Assembly: GCA_910587685.1 (NCBI GenBank)
Contig: CAJUMY010000019.1
Span: 1 to 15,936, forward strand
DNA length: 15,936 nucleotides
Reading direction: 5' to 3'
DNA from: an uncultured Christensenellaceae bacterium
Lineage (GTDB): Bacteria; Bacillota; Clostridia; Christensenellales; UBA3700
Position 1 is the stretch's first letter. Every line of letters begins with the position of its first letter. The notes beneath the pieces are model-generated. The model ran no database searches and had not been told where the DNA came from. It saw only the letters and a list, made by a program, of their open reading frames with translations. Made by a program: the position numbers and the translations under genes. Shown here in pieces: positions 7,049 to 13,452 of the stretch.

Positions 7049-7510
7049 ATGGACAAAATCGAAAGTTTTAAGGTCGATCACACAAGACTCGGACGCGGAC
7101 TGTACGTTTCGAGGAAGGATGAGAGGGAAGGCGTATGCGTTACGACGTTCGATCTTCGCTTCAGAGAGCCGAACAAAGAGCCCGTTATGGATACTCCCGC
7201 GATACATACTATAGAGCATATAGGCGCGACGTATCTCAGAAATTCTAAGAGGAAGGACGACGTAGTATACTTCGGACCTATGGGTTGCAGAACGGGTTTT
7301 TATCTCGTTATGTTCGGCGACCTGCGTTCTCGCGACGTTCTCGCGCTCGTGAAAGATATGCTTAAGTTCACTGTCGGATTCGACGGCGAGATACCGGGGG
7401 CAAGCGCGGCGGAGTGCGGCAATTATCTCGAGCAAAATCTTCCTATGGCGAAATATTACGCGAAGCAATATCTATTTTCGCTGGAAAACGAAGAAAGACT
7501 CGATTACTAA
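7049..7510 (+). CDS. luxS: S-ribosylhomocysteine lyase LuxS (AI-2 synthesis)
   Basis: This 153-residue enzyme cleaves S-ribosylhomocysteine to homocysteine and DPD, the precursor of autoinducer-2, in the activated methyl cycle. All family hallmarks are visible: the ESFxVDH start (E5-H11), metal ligands H53 and H57 in HTIEH, the catalytic cysteine C80 in GPMGCRTGFY, and the third metal ligand C123 in AECGN. The ATG at 7049 gives the normal N-terminus. A TTG at 6995 in the same frame would add 18 residues but lies in the terminator T-run and has no ribosome binding site. The Shine-Dalgarno for 7049 is weak. A small palindrome, CGGTT-TT-AACCG (7009-7020), lies in the leader. The partner nucleosidase (Pfs/MTAN) is not in the window. 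Confidence 0.96.
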   Translation: MDKIESFKVDHTRLGRGLYVSRKDEREGVCVTTFDLRFREPNKEPVMDTPAIHTIEHIGATYLRNSKRKDDVVYFGPMGCRTGFYLVMFGDLRSRDVLALVKDMLKFTVGFDGEIPGASAAECGNYLEQNLPMAKYYAKQYLFSLENEERLDY

Positions 7511-7544
7511 GATAAAAATAATCTAACAAAAAGAGAGGCAGACG

Positions 7545-8045
7545 ATGTTCACACCCCGCCGAATGAGAAGAGCAAGGCAGAAACTGAGCGACGAGGAAGT
7601 AAAAAGGATATTGACGGAGAATACGTCGGGCGTTTTGTCGGTCATCGGCAAGGACGGATATCCCTATTCGGTACCGCTCAGCTTCGTTTATATCTATAAC
7701 AAGATATTTTTTCACAGCGCGAAAGAAGGGCATAAGATAGAAGCCGTCGAGAATAACGATAAAGCGTCTTTTTGCATAATAGACGCCGACGACGTGAAGC
7801 CCGAGAAGTTTCTTACGAATTATAAGAGCGTTATCGTGTTCGGAAAGGTAAAGGTCGTTGACAACGAGAACGTGAAGGCGCTCGCGATAGACGCCATTGC
7901 CGAAAAGTACTACCCTAATCACCCAAGCGAGAAACAGAGAGAGATAGATAACTTCAAGGACTCGTTCGCGATCATCGAGCTCGACGCCGAACATATCAGC
8001 GGGAAGCAGGGAATAGAGCTCGTCGTAAGGGAACAGACAGTTTGA
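7545..8045 (+). CDS. Pyridoxamine 5'-phosphate oxidase-like flavoprotein, Nim family
   Basis: This 166-residue protein has the FMN-binding split-barrel pattern. MRRARQKLSDEEVKRIL is followed by GVLSVIGKDGYPYSVPLSFVYI (residues 29-50) and KIFFHSAKEGHKIEAV (53-68), typical of the 5-nitroimidazole-resistance (Nim) branch of PPOX proteins. H57 and H63 fall in the region that carries the cofactor-linked histidine in Nim proteins. Family members bind FMN or other flavins; the physiological substrate is usually unknown, and drug resistance should not be assumed. GAGAGG at 7533-7538, 6 bases before the ATG, supports the start. The gap to luxS is only 34 bases without a terminator, so the two may share a transcript. 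Confidence 0.85.
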   Translation: MFTPRRMRRARQKLSDEEVKRILTENTSGVLSVIGKDGYPYSVPLSFVYIYNKIFFHSAKEGHKIEAVENNDKASFCIIDADDVKPEKFLTNYKSVIVFGKVKVVDNENVKALAIDAIAEKYYPNHPSEKQREIDNFKDSFAIIELDAEHISGKQGIELVVREQTV

Positions 8046-8058
8046 CGTAAAACGTTTT
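8046..8058 (+). promoter_or_regulatory. Operator candidate upstream of the fucosidase gene
   Basis: CGTAAAACG (8046-8054) is the reverse complement of the CGTTTTACG word found before the GH110 and symporter genes. It overlaps AAAACGTTTT (8049-8058), a perfect 10-bp palindrome centred on CG, as in LacI-family operators. It starts right after the Nim-type gene's stop codon and sits about 57 bases before the GH29 ATG, close to the spacing at the symporter gene. A promoter, if present, would lie within the preceding gene. Confidence 0.4.
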
Positions 8059-8110
8059 GCGAGCGGCGAATGATCGCGTCGTAAAAAAGAAGAAAGAGAG
8101 AGAAAGCATT

Positions 8111-9301
8111 ATGATGCAGGAATGGTTCAAAAAGGCGAGACTCGGCATATTCATTCACTACGGCATATACGCGGTGAACGGAACTATGGAGAGTTGGGCG
8201 TTCAGATACGGGCAGATGACGTATAAGAGGTATATGCGTCAGCTTAAGGGTTTCACGGCGTCAAAATACGACGCGAAAGCGTGGGCGAAGTTATTCAAGG
8301 AAGCGGGCGCGAGTTACGCCGTTCTTACGTCGAAACATCACGACGGAGTGGCGCTGTTCGATAGCAAGTATTCCGACTTTAACGTAGTCAAAGCTACGCC
8401 TTGCGGACGCGATCTCATCAAGCCGTATTGCGACGCGCTGAGAGAGGAAGGACTGAGGGTCGGACTGTATTTCACGCAGTGCGATTGGTCTCATCCCGAT
8501 TATACGGCGCGCGACTGGAAAGGGGTAAAATACTTTTTCGATAAAAAGTTCAATAATTCCGTTCGTTGGGGAAGATTTTTGAAGTTTCACCGAGATCAGC
8601 TTACGGAAATACTGACGAATTACGGACAGATAGACCTTCTTTGGTTCGACGGAGACTGGGAGAGGAGCGGCAAGGAGTGGCGATTCAAGGAGATGAAAGA
8701 ATACATAGAGAGCATTTCTCCGCGCACCGTCGTCAATTCGCGTATCGGAATATACGGCGACTACGAGACGCCCGAACAGCAGATTCCGACGCTTCCGCCC
8801 GATAAGCCTTGGGAATACTGCATGACCATTAACGACAACTGGGGTTGGAGACCGAAGGACAATAACTACAAGTCTCCGGGCGAGATCATATCGGTATTCG
8901 TCGAGACCATAGCTATGGGCGGCAATCTTCTCTTGGATATAGGTCCTAAAGAGGACGGAACTATCGACGATAGATACGATAGCTGTCTTAAGGCGATAGG
9001 TGAATTCATTTATGCGAATTACGACGCCGTATATAATTCGAAAGTTATAGACAACGTATACTATAGCGGCGCGGCTATGGGCAGCGACGACAACACTAAG
9101 CTGTATCTTTTCGAGAGAGGCAAGCCTATGGGCGTCATATACGTCAAGAACCTGAAAGAAGGGGTCGAGCGAGTGACGGTCAAGGGCGTCGAGGCGAAGT
9201 TTACGCAAGATAACGGCAAATTGTACGTTTGTCCGCCCGACGTCGAATACGACGGGATCACCGTCGTGACGATAGACTTCGGCAAGGAGGTTCAGCTATG
9301 A
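8111..9301 (+). CDS. GH29 alpha-L-fucosidase (cytoplasmic)
   Basis: This 396-residue retaining fucosidase releases L-fucose from glycan ends. The (beta/alpha)8 domain starts with WFKKARLGIFIHYG, has the conserved histidines H76-H77 in TSKHHDG, and carries the nucleophile D180 in LWFDGDW. GGNLLLDIGP (270-279) marks the last barrel strands, and a short beta-sandwich of about 85 residues ends the protein. ATG 8111 (or 8114) is chosen because the family begins near QEWFKKAR; an upstream in-frame TTG at 8057 would add a basic 18-residue tail without a ribosome binding site. AGAGAGAAAG precedes the ATG. There is no signal peptide, unlike many fucosidases of Bacteroides. The stop overlaps the next start by ATGA. 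Linkage specificity (alpha-1,2 versus alpha-1,3/4) cannot be read from the sequence. Confidence 0.93.
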   Translation: MMQEWFKKARLGIFIHYGIYAVNGTMESWAFRYGQMTYKRYMRQLKGFTASKYDAKAWAKLFKEAGASYAVLTSKHHDGVALFDSKYSDFNVVKATPCGRDLIKPYCDALREEGLRVGLYFTQCDWSHPDYTARDWKGVKYFFDKKFNNSVRWGRFLKFHRDQLTEILTNYGQIDLLWFDGDWERSGKEWRFKEMKEYIESISPRTVVNSRIGIYGDYETPEQQIPTLPPDKPWEYCMTINDNWGWRPKDNNYKSPGEIISVFVETIAMGGNLLLDIGPKEDGTIDDRYDSCLKAIGEFIYANYDAVYNSKVIDNVYYSGAAMGSDDNTKLYLFERGKPMGVIYVKNLKEGVERVTVKGVEAKFTQDNGKLYVCPPDVEYDGITVVTIDFGKEVQL

Positions 9302-9825
9302 CGGATCTGACAAAATACGGAATAAGGGTAGCGAAGGACGGCATCAAACCGCTCGATATACTCGACAGGAACGGAAATCTTACGAGGCTCGTTATCGAAT
9401 ATCTTGAAAGCGGAAAGGAGACGGTCGTTTCCGACAGATTCTTTGAATATTTCGAAGATCTTTCCAAGTGGCTTAGTACGAACGCCGAGGCGAAGAGCGC
9501 AGAGAGCCTTTCAAGACACCTCTATAGAGGAATGAGCTTCGTGAAAGAGAACGTCATATATTTAGTAGCGTTCTCCGTACCCAATCAAGCGTTGATGTTA
9601 AAGGGAATACGAAACAAAATAGAAAAAATCAATATACTCGGCGAAGAAAATACTGCCGTCAAGTATAAGATAACGGGTAGAATGGGGCATAACAATATGC
9701 CCGGCATCATATGGATAGAAGCAAAGCGTGAAAGCGTTCTTCCGTACGTTGTCAAGATAACGTTAAAGGGAGACCCCGACATCTATTTCGGCAGCGGCGG
9801 TCCCATTACGGTGAACGGGGAATGA
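9298..9825 (+). CDS. Small protein resembling the C-terminal part of GH29 fucosidases
   Basis: This 175-residue protein is translationally coupled to the GH29 gene (ATGA overlap; GGAGG at 9286-9290). It has no signal peptide, membrane segment or catalytic motif. Alignment by eye with the GH29 neighbour shows parallel landmarks. RNGNL (24-28) faces GGNLLL (270-275). LSKWLSTNAEA (55-65) faces IGEFIYANYDA (296-306). NVIYLVAF (85-92) faces TKLYLFE (329-335). LKGIRNKIEKINILG (101-115) faces VKNLKEGVERVTVKG. It thus looks like the last barrel strand plus the beta-sandwich of a GH29 protein, standing alone. It may be an accessory or sugar-binding subunit of the fucosidase, or the surviving tail of a duplicated fucosidase. 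Homology is inferred from motif order and spacing only; otherwise the product is hypothetical. Confidence 0.75.
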   Translation: MTDLTKYGIRVAKDGIKPLDILDRNGNLTRLVIEYLESGKETVVSDRFFEYFEDLSKWLSTNAEAKSAESLSRHLYRGMSFVKENVIYLVAFSVPNQALMLKGIRNKIEKINILGEENTAVKYKITGRMGHNNMPGIIWIEAKRESVLPYVVKITLKGDPDIYFGSGGPITVNGE

Positions 9826-9867
9826 CTACTTTTACCGAAGATATTTAAGCGAATAATATAACGAAAA

Positions 9868-9908
9868 ACCGCAGACGGCGAAGTTGCGGTCATTAACTTT
9901 TGAGTTAA
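9868..9908. promoter_or_regulatory. Two adjacent inverted repeats before the GH20 gene
   Basis: ACCGCA (9868-9873) pairs with TGCGGT (9885-9890), flanked on the left by a run of A. Directly after it TTAACT (9893-9898) pairs with AGTTAA (9903-9908) across TTTG. The first could be a weak terminator (better on the minus strand, where TTTTT follows). The second has the form of an operator and is followed by TAAAACG (9906-9912), a partial match to the CGTTTTACG word. The GH20 ribosome binding site GAGGTAGG (9917-9924) lies just beyond. Confidence 0.35.
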
Positions 9909-9930
9909 AACGAAATGAGGTAGGTTATAT

Positions 9931-11589
9931 ATGATAAACGTTATACCGAATCCTATGTACGTTCTTGAAAAAGAGGGTATGGTAGTGTTCAAGAGCGATA
10001 CGAAGGTAGCGTTCGATAAAGAGCTTAAGAGCGTCGAAGAGTTCTTCAAAAGGGCGTTCGATCAAGTTACGGAGTGTGAGATATTGACGGCGGACAGTTT
10101 GTCCGAAGCGAATATCCGATTTATATATGCAGGCGGTTTGGACGCCGAAGAATACGTTATGGATATTACCGCGGAAGGGATAACGGTGAAGGCGGCTACT
10201 CATAGCGGCGGTATCTACGCCGTCGAGACGTTGAAACAGATATTCCATACGTATACGACTAAAGGAGCGAGGACTTTGTCCGCGCCAGTTGTCAAGATAA
10301 AGGACAAGCCGAGATTTTCTTGGCGAGGAATACTTCTCGACGTAGCGAGACACTTCTTCGATAAAGAGGAAGTGAAGAGGATACTCGACGTCATGCTGCT
10401 GCATAAGCTCAACGTTCTTCACCTTCATTTGACGGACGATCAGGGGTGGAGACTCGAGGTCAAGAAATATCCGCTCTTGACGGAGATAGGTTCAAAGCGT
10501 AAATGGACGCATATCAACGGTTGGAACAGCACTAATCCGTACATAGACATATTGAAAGAAGAGCATAGCGGATATTACACGCAAGAGGACATAAAAGAGC
10601 TGGTCGAATATGCGAAGGAAAGGGGAATTTCTATAGTTCCAGAGATAGATATGCCGGCGCATTTCAGAGCGGCGCTCGCCGCATATCCCGACCTTGCGTG
10701 CGACGAGAATATAGTGAGAGACGTGCCGTGGTTCTTCGGCGGAGGCTTTGCCGATTACGCTTACGGAGATAAAGATGATTTGAAGAGAATAGCGTGCGCC
10801 GGCAAAGAGTCCACTTATACTTTTATAGAGGATATAATAGACGAGGTAGCTGAGCTGTTCCCGTCGCCGTATTTCCATATCGGCGGAGACGAAGCTCCTA
10901 AAGACGAGTGGAAGAAGTGTTATTACTGTCAGGAAAAGATGAAAGAAAACGGTCTTAAGGACGAAGAGGAGTTGCAGGGATATTTTAACAACAGGATCTC
11001 CGAAATGCTCGCAAAGCGCGGCAAAACGCTGATAGTGTGGAACGAAGCGTTGGCGGGCGGCAATCTCGATCCGTCGACTATAGGTCAGTATTGGACGCCT
11101 GCGAGGGATAAGAACGCCGAGGATTACGTCAACGTCAAGGGAGGAAAGCTCATAATGAGCAAACATCAAGCGTTCTATTTCGATATGAGCTACGCCCAGG
11201 TTCCGCTCAGGAATACTTACGCGTTCGACCTTACCGAACAGAATATACAGCCCGACGGAGTGAGAAATATACTCGGAGTCGAAGGAACGCTATGGAGCGA
11301 ATGGATAGCAGACAGGGAGAAACTGGAGTTCAATTCGCATCCGAGGATGGCGGCGCTGTCCGAGACGGGATGGACGCCTACGGCAAGAAAGAATTACAAG
11401 GACTTTATGCTCAGACTTCAGGGAATGAAAAAAGCGTACGATGCGCTTGGAATACGTTACGCCTGCGATAAGGTCGCCGACCCGAAGAATCCGATAAAGA
11501 AAGCGAAAGAAATAAAGATATGGTATAAAAAAGATCAGCATCACGAACTCAAGGTCGACAGGGAACTTAGAGAAAAGGGCGAGAAATGA
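9931..11589 (+). CDS. GH20 beta-N-acetylhexosaminidase (cytoplasmic)
   Basis: This 552-residue exo-enzyme removes terminal beta-linked GlcNAc or GalNAc by substrate-assisted catalysis. Residues 1 to about 125 form the GH20b-type alpha/beta domain. The (beta/alpha)8 domain starts at FSWRGILLDVARHFF, has LHLHLTDDQGWRLE on the second/third strands, and carries the catalytic pair D320-E321 in HIGGDEAP, where D320 orients the acetamido group and E321 is the acid/base. The later LWSEW motif belongs to the sugar-binding wall. The C-terminal 40 residues are lysine-rich. No signal peptide is visible at MINVIPNPMYVLEK. The start is supported by GAGGTAGG at 9917-9924. In the context of the fucosidase and galactosidases, host O-glycans or milk-type oligosaccharides are likely substrates. 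Confidence 0.95.
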   Translation: MINVIPNPMYVLEKEGMVVFKSDTKVAFDKELKSVEEFFKRAFDQVTECEILTADSLSEANIRFIYAGGLDAEEYVMDITAEGITVKAATHSGGIYAVETLKQIFHTYTTKGARTLSAPVVKIKDKPRFSWRGILLDVARHFFDKEEVKRILDVMLLHKLNVLHLHLTDDQGWRLEVKKYPLLTEIGSKRKWTHINGWNSTNPYIDILKEEHSGYYTQEDIKELVEYAKERGISIVPEIDMPAHFRAALAAYPDLACDENIVRDVPWFFGGGFADYAYGDKDDLKRIACAGKESTYTFIEDIIDEVAELFPSPYFHIGGDEAPKDEWKKCYYCQEKMKENGLKDEEELQGYFNNRISEMLAKRGKTLIVWNEALAGGNLDPSTIGQYWTPARDKNAEDYVNVKGGKLIMSKHQAFYFDMSYAQVPLRNTYAFDLTEQNIQPDGVRNILGVEGTLWSEWIADREKLEFNSHPRMAALSETGWTPTARKNYKDFMLRLQGMKKAYDALGIRYACDKVADPKNPIKKAKEIKIWYKKDQHHELKVDRELREKGEK

Positions 11590-11615
11590 ACTTTCACCGA
11601 GTCCGCAGAGAAGGC

Positions 11616-11680
11616 TTTTCGATAGCGAAAACGGATAATATGCATATGTATATTCGTTTTGGCATTATATTGGTTTTCGC
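11616..11680. repeat. Nested inverted repeats downstream of the GH20 gene
   Basis: TTTTCG (11616-11621) pairs with CGAAAA (11626-11631). The same right arm can instead pair further on: AAAACG (11628-11633) with CGTTTT (11655-11660) extended by AATAT / ATATT, or GCGAAAAC (11625-11632) with GTTTTCGC (11673-11680). These mutually exclusive pairings sit 27-91 bases after the GH20 stop. They may act in transcript ending or 3'-end protection; no strong T-run follows any stem. Confidence 0.4.
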
Positions 11681-11714
11681 CGATAGTGATATTATAGATA
11701 AAGGCCTTTGAAAA

Positions 11715-11744
11715 TTGTGACGCGGTAAATTATAAAAATATTAT
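11715..11744 (+). promoter_or_regulatory. Candidate promoter of the symporter-GH2 operon
   Basis: TTGTGA (11715-11720, 4 of 6) and TATTAT (11739-11744, 5 of 6) are separated by 18 bases. This would start transcription near 11751 and place the CGTTTTACG word at 11771-11779 just downstream of the start, where a bound repressor would block elongation. Confidence 0.45.
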
Positions 11745-11770
11745 GCTAAGGGAAAAATATTAATCGCTAA

Positions 11771-11800
11771 CGTTTTACGCCAAAGCTACATTTCGTAAAA
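11771..11800 (+). promoter_or_regulatory. Operator candidate upstream of the symporter gene
   Basis: CGTTTTACG (11771-11779) is identical to the words before the GH110 and GH29 genes. Its TTTTACG part (11773-11779) is mirrored by CGTAAAA (11794-11800), giving an inverted repeat with a centre-to-centre distance of 21 bases, two helical turns. This could be a dimer or tetramer binding site, or an RNA hairpin in the leader. Confidence 0.4.
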
Positions 11801-11839
11801 GCGGCGTTGACGTTATAGCGAGATGTTAGGAGGTAAATT

Positions 11840-13423
11840 ATGGGAAAGGGAGAAGGAGTAGCTCTTTCGCTCAGAGAAAAGGTTTCTTACGGAGTGGGCG
11901 CTATAGGAAAAGATATGGCGTTCCAGATAGTAACGGCATTCTATATGGTGTTTCTCATACAGATGGAGAATCTTAACGGTATCGCAGTCGGAGTATTCTT
12001 TATGGCGGCGAGACTGTGGGACGCCGTGAACGACCCAATGATGGGAATGATAGTCGACAGGACTAGGACGAAATGGGGAAAATACAGACCGTGGCTGTTT
12101 ATCGGCACGCTATCGAACGCTGTAATAATGTTACTCATGTATCTTGACTTCAACGTTGCGAACGCGGGGAAATACGTCATTTATTTTTCGCTATATCTCT
12201 TATGGGGTATGACGTATACGCTCATGGACGTTCCTTACTGGTCTATGGTCCCCGCCTTATCTAAGACGGAGAGCGAAAGAAACAATATATCGTCGCTTGC
12301 CCGTACTTTTGCGGCAATAGGCGCGGCGTGCGTTGTCGGAGGAGTGCCCATTATACTCGGCGGCAGCGATACGTGGACGAAACAGACCTTCTTTTACGTC
12401 AGCTTGGTATTCACTATCATATACGTCGTTTTGATGATGATAACGTGTATCTTTACTAAAGAAAAGATAACGATAGAGGGAGAAAAAATAGGATTCAAGG
12501 ATATTTTCCTCAATTTCAAACGCAACGATCAGTTAAGAGCGTATTCGTATCAATTTATATTCTACGCATGTTCGACTACGCTTCTTTCGACTATAGCTAT
12601 CTATTTCTTTACTTTCGTATTCGGCAGTATAACGATGCAGACGGTATTCATAGCCGTCGGAGGAGCGCTGGGAACGGGAATCGGTATGGTAGTATATCCC
12701 GCCGTATGTAAAAAGCTCGGACGGGATAGAACCTATTCTTATTCTATGATAGCTATTATAGTAGGCTTTGCGGTCATGACAGTCGCGGCGTTCGGCTTCC
12801 CGTTCGAGGGCGAGATCAAGTCGCAGATATTGGGAAGATGCGATACTGCCAGGGAATACGTCGGACTCGTCGTGTTGTTCATCGGCGGTATAATAGCATT
12901 CTTTGCTCAAGGTATCCTTAACGTCGGCTCTACCGTAATGCTCGCGGACACCGTTGATTACGGAGAATGGAAGACGGGGAAGAGAACAGACAGTATCACG
13001 TTCTCGACGCAAACGCTCATATATAAGTTTGCGAACGCTATCTCGGCGCTCGTGCTCGGACTCGTCGCTTCGATCGGAAATCTGCCTAACAGCAATAACG
13101 GCGACCAGCTCGACGTTACCGCGGAGATATCGCGTATCGGCGTTATATCTATAAACGTGGCGATTTTCGTCATTCCGCTCATACTTGCGATACCCGCGTA
13201 CTTTTTATACAAGAAGTTTTATAAATTCAACGGCGAATATAAAGATAGGATACTTGGCGAACTCGACGTGAGACGCAGAGAAAACGGAACGCTTGTGATA
13301 GACGGCGAGTCGGTCAGCGGCAATAGCGGCGTTTTGGAAGATAGCGACAGATCGCTCGAGGATAAAGATAAAAGTTCTTTCAACGATAACGATAACGAAA
13401 ACGGCGACGTAGCCGAGCAATAG
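11840..13423 (+). CDS. GPH-family (MelB-type) sugar:cation symporter
   Basis: This 527-residue membrane protein imports glycosides with Na+ or H+. The N-terminus SLREKVSYGVGAIGKDMAFQ and the cytoplasmic-loop motif ARLWDAVNDPMMGMIVDRTRTKWGKYRPW (about residues 56-84) are the signature of the glycoside-pentoside-hexuronide family. The second-half loop (LADTVDYGEWKTGKR) is also typical. About twelve hydrophobic segments can be counted up to residue about 470. The last 50 or so residues form a hydrophilic tail rich in D, E, S and N, longer than in usual members (about 450-480 residues) and unrelated to the IIA domain of LacS. AGGAGG at 11828-11833 supports the start. The 29-base gap to GH2 implies one operon. 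It is the only sugar transporter in the window. Confidence 0.93.
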   Translation: MGKGEGVALSLREKVSYGVGAIGKDMAFQIVTAFYMVFLIQMENLNGIAVGVFFMAARLWDAVNDPMMGMIVDRTRTKWGKYRPWLFIGTLSNAVIMLLMYLDFNVANAGKYVIYFSLYLLWGMTYTLMDVPYWSMVPALSKTESERNNISSLARTFAAIGAACVVGGVPIILGGSDTWTKQTFFYVSLVFTIIYVVLMMITCIFTKEKITIEGEKIGFKDIFLNFKRNDQLRAYSYQFIFYACSTTLLSTIAIYFFTFVFGSITMQTVFIAVGGALGTGIGMVVYPAVCKKLGRDRTYSYSMIAIIVGFAVMTVAAFGFPFEGEIKSQILGRCDTAREYVGLVVLFIGGIIAFFAQGILNVGSTVMLADTVDYGEWKTGKRTDSITFSTQTLIYKFANAISALVLGLVASIGNLPNSNNGDQLDVTAEISRIGVISINVAIFVIPLILAIPAYFLYKKFYKFNGEYKDRILGELDVRRRENGTLVIDGESVSGNSGVLEDSDRSLEDKDKSSFNDNDNENGDVAEQ

Positions 13424-13452
13424 AATAGACGAAAAGTTTTATGGAGCAAATT

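Noticed and set aside
6995..7049. TTG start extending LuxS by 18 residues
   Set aside because: The TTG lies in the T-run of the upstream terminator, lacks a ribosome binding site, and LuxS proteins normally start close to the ESFxVDH motif.
6566..7468. 300-codon minus-strand open frame spanning the phosphatase and luxS
   Set aside because: It runs antisense to two clearly recognisable genes and to the terminator between them; it has no motif of its own.
8057..8111. TTG start extending the fucosidase by 18 residues
   Set aside because: The extension is a lysine/arginine-rich stretch with no family similarity, overlaps the palindrome AAAACGTTTT, and the ATG at 8111 fits the family start.
8291..9208. 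305-codon minus-strand open frame opposite the GH29 gene
   Set aside because: It is a codon-bias shadow of the fucosidase frame, with no recognisable domain or translation start signal.
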